Origin: Liolophura sinensis
Taxonomy: Eukaryota; Mollusca; Polyplacophora; Chitonida; Chitonidae
DNA length: 64,000 nt
Reading direction: 5' to 3'
Assembly (NCBI RefSeq): GCF_032854445.1
Contig: NC_088303.1
Location: forward strand, 13,895,501-13,959,500
Shown here: one piece after another, positions 24,465 through 34,354 of the stretch
How positions within the stretch are numbered: the stretch's first letter is position 1
Layout of the letters: each line of letters starts with the position of its first letter
Position numbers and translations under genes: made by a program
Notes under the pieces: generated by a model
The model's database searches: none
The model's input: the letters and a program-made list of their open reading frames with translations, nothing else
What the model was told of the DNA's origin: nothing

Positions 24465-25117
24465 AGTGAACACAACTGTCCGCAGAACAGAAGAAGAATT
24501 TACCAGCAGTTCGCTCTTTTCGAACAGCTGTGTCAAAGCACTTCATTGGACAATGAATTTGTCCAAATAACCATCGAAAGTCATGTCTGGGCTTCAAACC
24601 TTTGATGATTTTTGAAGTGCGTTTGCCACGTTTGCAAGGATAGGTATAACGTTTTGACAAATCAATAAGCAATACAAAAAATAACTTGAAAAAGGGAAAA
24701 TGACAAAAAATATATAAAAAGTCAGTTTGCGAGAAAAACACGCTACAAGCAAAGCGTAGCATTATATACCACAGCGATAGTGGCAATCAAAGATGTTGTG
24801 AGGGATAGTTATCAGTCGATAAAATCTAAAAACCGAAAGATGTACTGTCATGGAAATGATTTAGGTGAATCCCACTACATTCATACTGACCAATGTAAAA
24901 ACATGTAAAATTCCCGATTCTTCCGATTTGTAAAATGCAAAAGGTATGTAATTCCAATAAACTCTAAGAAATTAACTGAAAGAAGATAAACGATTACATG
25001 TATTTGATACATTGATGACTTGTATATTAACAGAAGCCTTAAACAGCATTGACGTCAAGAAAATTAAAAAAAAGAACAAGAAACAAAACAATTTCGAAAG
25101 GAAACAAATGGCAATAT
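24465..25117 (-). repeat. tRNA-Ser array, diverged unit between LINE copies II and III
   Basis: One spacer unit, about 650 bp, clearly homologous to the array but with many more differences and small deletions than the units left of 19 kb. Examples are the GAAGTGCGTTTG form of the CACGTG element and the shortened stretch near 24,680. No gene is seen in it. Confidence 0.8.
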
Positions 25118-25177
25118 CGACGAGGATGAGATTCGAACCCACGGGTGCAAAGCCCAATGGATTAGCAGTTCATCGGC
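25118..25177 (-). pseudogene. 3' part of a tRNA-Ser pseudogene cut by LINE copy III
   Basis: This has the T-arm, variable arm and anticodon loop (CTGCTAA), with several substitutions. At GCCGATG, on the 5' side of the anticodon stem, it meets the A-rich 3' end of the LINE. The last bases agree with the right flank only if the target already lacked 13 nt of the D-arm region (see 28,019-28,034). Confidence 0.8.
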
Positions 25178-25487
25178 TTTTTTTTTCTTTTGAGAAATAT
25201 TTTATTACCTTCAATATACAAGGAATGGTACAGACATTTTCTTACACGTTTGCCCCGGCATTAAGAACAGTTTTATCACAGTAGTAGGGTTTCCATTAAT
25301 ATTAGTTGTCTGGTGTCTAATCTGCTCAATTTACGGTTGTTTCACCTAATTCATCTAACTTGATGAAAGGATTTTTGTTCAAGAAGTGCTTGTTAAACAA
25401 ATCTCTACGTTTTCCCCAATACAAACTAGAGGAAAGTATGTATGTTTTTAATAAGAACTTAAATAAAGCCTTAAGTGACCCTTGTTG

Positions 25488-27010
25488 TCAGTCATACACC
25501 ATCACATTTCTTGTTTTGTACATCGCCAATCTGTATAAACTACATACAATATGGTATAAAGACATATGGTATAAAACACTTGGGTGAGCAGAACGAAATA
25601 ACGTTTCTAGAATATCGCATATATATTTTATAAAGTCTGAATTTTTAGGAGAGTTAATAAATAAATGAAACAAGTCTTCTACATCGTCATCACATAGATT
25701 ACATTTGTCATAATCAATTAAGCCGATGCGGTAAAGCTTTTCTTTCGTGTAAATGACATTATGAAGAATTTGCCAGTCCAGTTGTACCGATTCTGGACAC
25801 TTTACAATGAGAGCTACAAGTGGCCACACAATGCCAACATCAACATTAGGAAACACCCTGCTCCAGTATCTCAAAGAGGCTAGTTCCTTCAGCAAGAGCT
25901 GTCTGATATATTTGTACAAATTACTTTTGTGAGTGTATACAGTTGCCAAACAGTCTCCTTCACAGTGATACGGAGTTCACTCTCTGTCTAAAAGCATTTA
26001 TTAAATTTACCCAATGTGTTTAACCATTTCATTGGAATAGCAGATTATATAGCGCGATACACACCAAGAACTTTAGAAATATTTGCATTCGAGCATTCAT
26101 CTAACACCATCTCAACAATAGCTCTTTCTGGTAGAAACCCGGGAACAACAATACACAGAAAATCCTCAATACAAAACAACTTTGCATTAACAAAAACATT
26201 GAAGGTTTGAGTGTGTTGCTCTATAGCAATGTTTGGATTATAGAAAACAAGTTGATAAAGAACCTGTTGAGCATTTGTAATACACGCTGTTACATGTTCC
26301 CGTAAGTCAGACCAACCTCACATCATTTCGGCGTAAGAAGGAGTACCGCGTAACAAGGATTTAACAAGGACATAAAACAAAGGCATGTATAAGTTGAAAT
26401 TTTCCCATATGAATAAGAAAAACTTGAAGGTCTTCCACACAGCAGACCGTGTATTATCGAAAAACCGGCTCATAAATTTCAGCCGCAAAGCCTTCACTTT
26501 ACTTCGAATATTTGGCAGATCTAGACCACCTTTAGTCTTGTCATTTATAATTGTTCCGTAAGACACCAAATGAGCCTTACCACCCCAAAGAAAATCTGTG
26601 CAAGTTTGCTTTACATCATGCAAAATAACATCTGGGACGGCTAAAACGGCCCTGCTGTACCAGAATCTAGACAATAATAAGGATAATATAATGGCGACTT
26701 AACATTACAAGGACAATTTGCGTTGTTTCCACATATTAACAATGCACTTAACGCTTTTGAGCTTTTCTGACCAATTCCGCTCGTTACATATGTTTTGGTT
26801 CGAACCAAGATTCACGCCTAGGACTTTATTAAGTCCTTTACAACAGGAATGTTTTCGATTTTGTCAACGTTATCATTAATACCACGGCAATAAATTTGAG
26901 ATTTTTCAACATTTACCACAATATTTGTTGACACATGTAACACACTTTTAACCTAAGAACTATTACGGGTCGTTACAGTTGCGTCATCTCCATGCTGAAA
27001 TAGTAGACAT
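25488..27010 (-). pseudogene. LINE copy III ORF2, C-terminal half
   Basis: The front is the decayed reverse transcriptase catalytic block (HGDDATVT, about 26,990), followed by NIVVNVEKSQIY (about 26,910), a thumb-like stretch at 26,674-26,318 (FLWGGKAHLVSYGTI ... GGLDLPNI) and a final part at 25,949-25,488 with CNLCDDDVEDLFHLF, the C-terminal zinc-knuckle region. Stops and frame changes separate the pieces. It has about the same layout as copy I over the same region. Confidence 0.75.
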
Positions 27011-27399
27011 TGTGTGTTCATGCAAGGGTTATCAATACCCTTTACACCTGGTGATTGTCTGATTAATAAGCCTAAAGGCTCAACACTAAGATCCTTCTCG
27101 CTTTATTTAGATTCAGCTGGGGTTTGTATCGCCGCCTACGTTTGCTGGAGCATCGGTCTTGTGAAGAGTCTATGTTTCCACAATCGCTGTCTCTTCCCTC
27201 CCCTTGATCAACCCTCAACGCTCCCTTTTGGCACCTGGCAGTCTAGGACATTGTTGTAGCCTCCACCCTCATCGAGAACCGGCACGAGATCTCCGCTCTC
27301 CAGCGCCCGATGCTCTGGATCTGGTCTTTCATTACCGGTCGTTGTCGAGCTGAGTTTCAGGAATATCTGGGCTGTTGATCTCGGGCATTTGCGAAACAA

Positions 27400-28018
27400 T
27401 AGACAGGCTTACATGCCCACCTTCGCCTTCATGAAGTGTTATGGCCTGGATGGCCAATCGGTAGCCATTCTCTGATTCTGAGTACTGGCAAGTAAACATG
27501 TTGCAGACGTCACATTCTGTGCGTTCGATACATTTGCAGGGGGAACATTTGCAATCAAAACACTCGCGTGTTGGCGCATGCCCTTGTCATGTGGCAAGCA
27601 GATATGGCAGCGAAATTCCGGACAATCTTTAAATGGTCGTCGGACAAGCACAGTGAGCAGACCTTTACTTGAATGTCGTGTACAACACGAACATATTCGT
27701 AGCTATTTCCCGTACTAGACTTCATGGCATACGGCAGTGACTTCACATTTGGTGGAAGAACAACACGCACATACCTTGTTTCCTCGGTTACATTCGTTCC
27801 TCTGTAAACGCGCCGTTTGATTTCCGTCACCGTTTCCACATTCATTTCCAAGAGTTTGGCTCTATTTTCATCGTCCAGTACATAGCTCGACAAATGCATA
27901 AACGACACGACCACGGACCTTCTTGTCACCTCAGTGCACGAACATTCCTGGCCTGCGACCGTAATCCCATCTTTCAATAAATCACACACTTCTCTCTCTG
28001 CCACCGTAATTTCGAAAC
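27400..28018 (-). pseudogene. LINE copy III ORF1, 5' truncated
   Basis: It opens at the insertion junction with GFEITVAEREVCDLL, then CTEVTRRSVVVSFMHLSS, ETRYVRVVLPPNVKSLPY and VCSLCLSDDH, before the frame changes into a Cys-rich segment. It aligns block for block with ORF1 of copy II, yet about half the residues differ, so the two copies come from different subfamilies. Confidence 0.78.
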
Positions 28019-28034
28019 CATCGGCCACCTCGTC
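28019..28034 (-). pseudogene. 5' stub of the tRNA-Ser pseudogene cut by LINE copy III
   Basis: GACGAGGTGGCCGATG: the acceptor 5' strand runs straight into the anticodon stem because 13 nt that should contain the D-loop and D-stem are absent. Together with 25,118-25,177 it forms one interrupted pseudogene. Confidence 0.75.
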
Positions 28035-28915
28035 ACTGACAACAACCGTCTGCAGTACGGAGGAAGGATTTATCAGCAATTTTGCCCAAATAACGATGGG
28101 AAATCATGTCTGAGCTTCAAACCCTTGATGGTTTTTGACGTGTCTTTGCCATGTTTGCAAGGATAGGTATAGCTTTTTGGCAAATCAGTAGGCAATACAA
28201 AACATAACTGGGTGGCTAATATGTTGAACAACAACTGTTGAAAAAAAAGACTCGCAATCATTTTGGCAAGGACGCAAAGAAAGTAACAAAAAATATATAA
28301 AAAAGTCCACTTGCAAGAAAAACAAGCTACAAGCAAAGCGTAGCATTGTATACCACGGCGATAGTAGCAAACAAACATGTTGTGAGGGACAGTTATCAGT
28401 CTAGAAAACCTAAAAACCAACAAATGGAAAATGATTTAAGTGCATGACACTGCATTTATACCCACGAATGTAAAAGCATGGAAAATGTCCCGATTTTTCC
28501 AATTTGTAAAATGAAAAAAAAGTCTATATTTCCAATAAATTCAAAGGAATTAGCTGAAAATAGATAAACGATTACATGTGTTTGATACATTTATGACTTG
28601 TATTTGTGGATTAGCAGTCCATCGCCTTAACCACTCGGCCACCTCGTCAGTGAACACAATTATTTGCAGAACAGGTTAAGGAATTACCAGCAGTTTCACT
28701 GACTTTTCCCTTTTTCGAACAGTTTTGTCAAAGCACTTCGTAAGACAATGAATTTGCCCAAATAACGATCGAAAATCATATTTTGCCTTTGAAACATGAT
28801 TTTTCACGTGTGTTTGCTACAATTGCAAGGATAGGTATAGCGTTTTGGCAAATCAATAGGCAATACAAAACATAACTGGGTGGCCAGTACATTGAATGAC
28901 ACCTGTTGAAAAAAG
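28035..28915 (-). repeat. tRNA-Ser array, last diverged units
   Basis: Two partial, much diverged units with a truncated tRNA between them. Array similarity ends at about 28,915 (after GTTGAAAAAAGGACGC), which I take as the right end of the array. Units here differ far more from the consensus than those at 1,000-18,000. Confidence 0.8.
28607..28648 (-). pseudogene. tRNA-Ser 5' half only
   Basis: The acceptor 5' strand, D-arm and anticodon arm are consensus, but the gene stops after the anticodon stem and joins spacer sequence (TATTTG). The variable arm, T-arm and 3' acceptor strand are gone. Confidence 0.85.
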
Positions 28916-29589
28916 GACGCCCTGCAGCTCTTCAGGCATTACATTCAAGGCAAATTTTGGCTGCCTTAAGCCACGCATGTAGGCATGATGTGTCGCTCCA
29001 GCACATCCCAAACTCTTTCATTTTTAGAATTGGCTTTCACAGACCTTAAAATCCACGCTTATCAGGATATATGCACGTATTTACTTGAGACTGGAAATGC
29101 ACGTTAATTATATTGTAGCAAACTTTAAGCACAGTGACGTCACAATGAATTTTCAACAGAAGGAAAGGCGACTTTTCATTGGACAAGAAAGTTCAACGTG
29201 CCTCAAATCGATGGATGGTGTAGAAAATGACAATGTTTAAAACCGTTTTTCTCTCTTACGAATTTAAAAAAAATAAAAAATAAAATTCCACACAGTTTGT
29301 ATAGGTCTTTCATTGAAAGGACAACACTGTGCTTGGCTACAACATATTTCAGTCGAAAGCAGAATAGTCAGGCTTTATAGAAAGTATCATACTTTATTAT
29401 TTTAATGAGATGTCACCGAATAACATAAAGAACAAAATAACTACCGCACAAATGGCTTCTGTGAATCGAAGCAGTCATTAGGTTGAGCGGCCTAGGCTGT
29501 GATGTAGCCTTCACCCATTCACTCCATAAAGTGACATATGACAACACAGAACTACAAACTGCATGGCATACCGTCTCCGCCCAAGCCGC
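28916..29589. other. Unassigned sequence right of the array
   Basis: About 670 bp with no gene, tRNA or recognisable repeat. It may include old LINE sequence, since LINE ORF2 remains begin soon after, but I cannot show it. Confidence 0.4.
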
Positions 29590-29754
29590 TTGAAGAGAAT
29601 TTACAATGAGTTATACAGTCATAACTTTCCCTGAATCCGTGTCAGAAAATTTAAATAAAACAATCCAGACAATAGCACTTTTCCAGTAGAAAGCGGAAAT
29701 CAGAATTAAGAGCAAATACTCAACACAAAACAAATTTGCCGTATTAAAAGTTTG

Positions 29755-29896
29755 TTGTGCTAAAGCATTGTTTGGATTGTTAATAATTAGCAGCAGGATA
29801 TTTGTGGTACACACAGCTTGTTCCGTTGTGCTAAAGCATTGTTTGGATTGTTAATAATTAGCAGTAGGATATTTGTGGTACACACAGCTTGTTCCG
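29755..29896. repeat. 71-bp tandem duplication
   Basis: Two adjacent copies (29,755-29,825 and 29,826-29,896), beginning TTGTGCTAAAGC and differing at one base. It lies inside the LINE copy IV remnant, so it arose recently, after the element inserted. Confidence 0.9.
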
Positions 29897-29970
29897 TTGA
29901 GCAATGGGAAAGTAACTCTGAATGTTCATACCGTTTAGGTTCGTCTTTCAGTGTCTTTCATAACACTTTA

Positions 29971-30030
29971 TCGTCGTCATATGACTGAAAAATTGTTGAG
30001 TACGACGTTAAACCCCAAGCACTCACTCAC
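29971..30030 (+). mobile_element. 60-bp SINE tail-only insertion
   Basis: It consists only of the family-B tail (TCGTCGTCATATGACTGA ... CACTCACTCAC). It is flanked on both sides by the identical 13 bp TCATAACACTTTA (29,958-29,970 and 30,031-30,043). The perfect target duplication shows that this was an insertion in its own right, truncated to the tail, and not a leftover of a longer copy. Confidence 0.85.
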
Positions 30031-30235
30031 TCATAACACTTTAAGGAATGAAACAACTAATCTTATAAATATACGTACACATTGCAGTAAAGTATATAAT
30101 ATTGTTACTGAGAAGATGATTGCGCCACAGGTTTAAGCGTGAGACCGGCATCCTCTCAGGTTATGAACTGAGGAAATTTCTCATCTTCTCCCTTATCCCG
30201 TTATTACCTGCATGGGCTTTGGAACAGGTCATACC

Positions 30236-30302
30236 ACTGATGTTTTCGTCATATAACTGAAAAACTGTTAAGTACCACCTCAAACCCCAAGCATACATAT
30301 CA
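30236..30302 (+). mobile_element. SINE family-B tail, degraded
   Basis: The stretch CGTCATATAACTGAAAAACT ... CTCAAACCCCAAGCA matches the tail of the insertion at 29,971, with several changes that break the hairpin stem. No clear flanking duplication. Confidence 0.6.
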
Positions 30303-31680
30303 CTAAAGAATGCTTGAGTTTCCATCAGTGCTCGCACGTACAATGTCTTCAGTAGTGAAATATTTGAACAAATCACTAAACATGAGTACACTTTACTCAA
30401 GATACCTCTACAATCAAAATGGGCATTTCCATTTGACGCCGTCAGATTTTAAATGATTTTGTCCATCTGTTTGTGCTTTTGCATTTCCATTCCCATTCTT
30501 TCTCATTCCAATATATACGTTGTGTTTATCACTGTCAGCGCCTCTTTCCACCACGAAAAAGTCACAGGCTGCATGCATATTGGACTGAACAGCCATTGTA
30601 AGCGGAAATGTTATACTGACTGGACAACAACTGCTTACAGACCATTCTGTTGTGGCATAAAACACCGTTCACGCTACGTAAAAACCATTTTTACCACGGT
30701 GTTGTGCAAGATTAGAAGTCTGCGTATAGTTGTATAATATAGCAGTAGGGTTATCATGTTATCATGAGCTGAGGCATCCTTCCTTGCAAAAACTGTGTAT
30801 ATAAAACACAAGGTAAGTAAAAATATACTTACCCATGATACCGCCATGGTACCGCCATGAAAACCATGGTAGAGAAAATATGGTTGTGTCGACTTCAGCA
30901 TTGTCCTTCATTTTCTATGGGGTAATTGTTTTCGCCTAGATTTACACCACGACTTCGCTTGTTTATAAATGTAGCCCTCGTAAAAGCTCGACACATGAAG
31001 TACTTGTGAGGAATCAGAACCTTCATAATCGCTGTCTCTCCTTTCCTCTCAATAAACCCTCAAATCTCCATTTGACCCTTAGCATGAAGTCCTCTTCAGT
31101 GTTCTTGCCCATGCCATCATCGAGTACCGGTACGAGATCTTCGCTCTTCAACAACCACAGATTTGGTCATGGTCTTTTCTGGCACTTTTGGACGTGTTTT
31201 TCACACCAGTCCTCACTTAGGTGAACTGTTCTCGTCTTATGGTTGGTCACCCATTAGTCATCCTCGGCTTGAATGCACTGGCAAGTAAGCAGATTACCCG
31301 AGTCTTGTTCTGTGCAATGTTTACATGAACATGGAAAACAGCTGCAGTCATATGGCCATTGAAAAAACAAATATATGGCCCAAAATTCCCGGCAATCTTT
31401 AAATTAATGTCCTTGAATAGGGAAAAAGAGCATATTTCAGCTGTTCCGTGCTAACTTTTCTGGCGTTGTTGCCGGATACAATAACAAGAACATGCATGTT
31501 TGTACCTTTTCGAAAACGTCCATTGATTTCTGTCACATTTTCGACGGAATTTTACGGTTCCACAAATCAAGAACACATATGTACGTGACCTGATGGTCAT
31601 CTCGATACATCAACACTTTCATTCCTCGACCACAAAAACAACCAGTATACCTTTGGGCAGACATTCAAGAAGAAAATTCA

Positions 31681-31761
31681 AGTGGAATCCAAACCCCAGA
31701 TTCGTGGGCAGATTCCAAGTGAAGTAGCAGTCTACCGAATTAACGTCTGTGCCACCTCGTC
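31681..31761 (-). pseudogene. tRNA-Ser relic, strongly eroded
   Basis: Only scattered blocks remain in the right order: GACGAGGTGGC at the front, GACTGCTAC around the anticodon, and a T-arm trace (ACGAATC). Many substitutions exclude function. It shows that the array or a fragment of it once reached beyond 28,915. Confidence 0.6.
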
Positions 31762-31804
31762 GCTGATGTCAAGTATTGGAGAGGAGCGGAATCATTTAAC
31801 AGGA

Positions 31805-32510
31805 TCTCCCGACCTTGTAGAATTGGTAAATTCCCCTACTCTCATCGCTTGTCTCGCCTTGGTAACATGAGCTCCCGGCCTTGTAGAATTGGTGATTTCC
31901 CCCGTTCTCATCGCTTGTCTCGCCTTGGTAACAGGAGCTCCCGGCCTTGTAAAATTGGCGAATTCCCCCGTTGTCATCGCTTATCTCGCGTTTGTAGCAG
32001 GAGCTTCCCTCCTTGTAGAGTTGGTGAATTCCCCCGTTTTCATCGCTTGTAACAGGATTGGTGAATTCCCCCGTTGTCATCGCTTGTCTCGCTTCTGTAA
32101 CAGGAGCTAATGGCCTTGTAGAATTGGTGAATTTCCCCGTTCAAATCGCTTGTCTCGCCATTGTAACGGGAGCTCCCGGCCTTGTAGAATTGGTAAATCC
32201 CCCCCACTCTTATCGCTTGTCTCGCTTTGGTAACAGGAGCACCCGGCCTTGTAGAATTGGTGAATCCCCCCGTTCTCATCGCTTGTCTCGCCTTGGTAAC
32301 AGGAGCTCCCGGCCCTGTAGAATTGGTGAATCCCCCCGTTCTCATCGCTTATCTCGCCTTGGTAACAGGAGCTCCCGGCCTTGTAGAGTTGGTAAATTCC
32401 TCCCATTCTCATCGATTGTCTCGCCTTGGTTACAGGAGCACCCGGCCTTGTAGAATTGGTAAATTCCCCCATTCTCATCGCTTGTCTCGCCTTGGTAACG
32501 ATAAGCAGTT
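31805..32510. repeat. 66-bp minisatellite, about 11 copies
   Basis: Tandem units of mostly 66 bp with the words TTGTAGAATTGGTGAATT, CTCATCGCTTGTCTCGCC and TTGGTAACAGGAGC. Some units are shortened (near 32,040). Because 66 is a multiple of three and the unit has few stops, long frames appear on both strands (for example a 22-residue repeat with ELVN..V.IACLALVTGAPG); I do not regard these as genes. Confidence 0.92.
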
Positions 32511-33168
32511 GACGACGCTCGTGTGGTCGTTTTCGCAGTCTAACGTTTTCTGAAGACCGCGTGTCATCCAACAATATTGTCAGTGAGCATATCTGTGCGT
32601 CACATGTAGCAAACAAATAACCTGATGGTGAGAAGGACTTGTTTTAGAAGATCCGAGAGCCAAAAAATACCTGACTTGGCCTCGGGTTTTTTCCAGTTTC
32701 CTTCAACCAAAAGAGTCAAATAATTTAGATATTACTGAGATTCTAACCAAACAGATATATGAAATAGGTCCGTGGCCATTTTGAATTCCATAAACCTTGC
32801 TTTCGGAATACACTACATATTCAACAATATATATCATGCTTCTTTAATTTTGGAACGGAGATTTAAAACAAATTTAAAACAAATGAAACGTTGTCTGAAA
32901 GTTAATTAATTATGACACGTATTTGGTTAAATCATAATTTTACCCACAATGCAATAACAAACCCCAAAGTAGTGTTTCAACCCGCTGTTAGTGTTTTAAA
33001 TTTCATATACACTGGTAAACTATATCCCATGTGCGGACGTTAGTTTACATTTTCTTAATCACACGAACTTGGTAGTTAAGTATTCACCTTCAACTTGTCT
33101 ATGTTGATCGTTTAAAGATGGAGATGGACAGTGTTATAAACTGCTCTAAATTGTGCGAAGATTTCATA
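32511..33168. other. Intergenic, no gene seen
   Basis: AT-rich sequence without long frames, RNA genes or repeats that I can recognise. Confidence 0.5.
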
Positions 33169-33181
33169 TTAATTTGAAAAT

Positions 33182-33442
33182 GGGGCCTCCGTGGCCGAGA
33201 TGATTAACACGCCAGCGCGGCGCAATGATCCAGAGGCCTCTCATTAATGCAGTCGCTGTAAGTTCAGCTCTTCCTGGCTTCCTCTGTCCTTACGTCTGTC
33301 AGTAACCTGCGGATGGTCGTGGGTTTCCCCGGACTCTGGCCGATTTCCACCCGCCATAATACTGACCGCCGTCGTATAAGTGAAATATTCTTGAGTACGG
33401 CGTAAAACGTCAATCAAATAAATAAATAAATAAGTAAGTAAA
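33182..33442 (+). mobile_element. SINE, family A, with target duplication
   Basis: The head resembles a class II tRNA of Ser or Leu type (GTGGCCGAGATGATTAACACG as box A) with a weak box B. The centre includes GTGGGTTTCCCCGGACTC and GATTTCCACCCGCCA, like the V-type core of other SINEs. The tail reads CGCCGTCGTATAAGTGAA ... TTGAGTACGGCGTAAAACG and ends in AAATA repeats. TTAATTTGAAAAT (33,169-33,181) and TTAATTTCAAAAT (33,443-33,455) form a 13-bp target duplication with one mismatch. Confidence 0.85.
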
Positions 33443-33455
33443 TTAATTTCAAAAT

Positions 33456-33975
33456 ATTTCGAATTTATGCACCTCCTCCATTAAAGTCACGTCGCCTTTT
33501 CTGTGTACACCATTTGAAGAATCCATGTAAAACACGGACAGATTCTGCTATAACGAAATATGTTCAGTTGTGTTGTAAATCCATTCATTTTGTTACCTAC
33601 ATAACTGTCAAACGTAAATTGCTTGGGCTCTGCATTTCAGGTGTATCGTATAATCTTCATCCTAAAGATCGTATGCAATATTGTTTCGTTGAAGTGTGTT
33701 GGGGGGGGGGGGGGATTGATTTGCACTGGCGCTCATCGCTTCGTTGAAATGGTAATACTAACTTACAAGTATATGGTGTCCCCGTGTACGATCTAGCAGA
33801 ATTGGTTGATCAAATACTCAAGTTTTCCAAATTTTCAAGCCTCATCGTTGATTTCTCTCGTTCTACCACATGACCTTGTGGGCTGTGACTTAAAATAAAT
33901 CCACCTGAAAACTATTAACAGCTTGAAAAGCGTCGAAAATGTTGAGCACAAATCAAACAATACTTCGATCTGGTA
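33456..33975. other. Intergenic, with a run of 14 G
   Basis: No gene is recognised. A run of 14 G lies at 33,701-33,714. Nearby frames have no recognisable content. Confidence 0.5.
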
Positions 33976-34165
33976 TGGGAAGCAATCCGTACTTGTCCCA
34001 GGACTGATTGGTTGACAGCTCGTCGTACTCAAGAATGTTTCACTAATATGACGATGATCAGGTTTATGGGTGATAGTAACAGGAGTGAAACCACCGTCCT
34101 TCACTATGTACCTGACAAACCTCCTGTCTTAAAGCTGCAGCCGAACTAGCGAGAGCTGGGTTACA
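33976..34165 (-). mobile_element. Degraded SINE with a third type of body
   Basis: In the minus sense the tail reads CGTCATATTAGTGAAACATT then TTGAGTACGACG, close to the tails of families A and B. It is preceded by a body (GGTTTGTCAGGTACATAG, GACGGTGGTTTCACTCC) unlike either. Ends are unclear and no duplication was found. Confidence 0.6.
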
Positions 34166-34354
34166 AATCCCAGAAATTGTTTTCATCTTTTTGCTGTTCC
34201 GCCCGAAGTTACCAAACTTTCCAGCGAAAGATAATATATGTATTCCTCATTCTTTGTTTGATCAGGATTAACATGTCGCACTCTGCGTTTATTACATGCC
34301 ATATCAATGCCCCGCTACCCTCCTGCAGGTTTGTAGCTGTGTCTAAACATCTAT

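Larger units (their letters stand above)
25178..28018 (-). mobile_element. LINE copy III (Tx1/L1-like) inside a tRNA-Ser pseudogene
   Basis: A 2.84-kb element in the same orientation and at the same tRNA position as copy II. The 3' end is an A-rich run (AAAAGAAAAAAAAA). The 5' end starts inside ORF1, so it is 5' truncated. CATCGGC at 25,171-25,177 and 28,019-28,025 forms a 7-bp target duplication. Internally, sequence coding the endonuclease and the front of the reverse transcriptase is missing between about 27,000 and 27,150, where the catalytic block lies close to the end of ORF1. Confidence 0.85.
29590..31650 (-). mobile_element. LINE copy IV, heavily decayed remnants
   Basis: Two pieces resemble copy III in the same order and orientation. 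One, at about 29,590-29,955, matches the ORF2 region around 26,110-26,300. The other, at about 31,020-31,640, matches the ORF1 end around 27,170-27,870. The stretch between them (30,050-31,000) shows no clear similarity. No frame is usable. A degraded tRNA-Ser lies just past its 5' side at 31,681. Confidence 0.6.

Noticed and set aside
260-28915. The tRNA units being dispersed tRNA-headed SINEs
   Set aside because: Units are head to tail with no target duplications or A-tails between them, and the tRNAs are near identical to the working gene with intact 3' ends.
31796-32616. Long frames across the 66-bp repeat on both strands
   Set aside because: Openness on both strands follows from a stop-poor unit whose length is a multiple of three. 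No splice sites, signal or domain.
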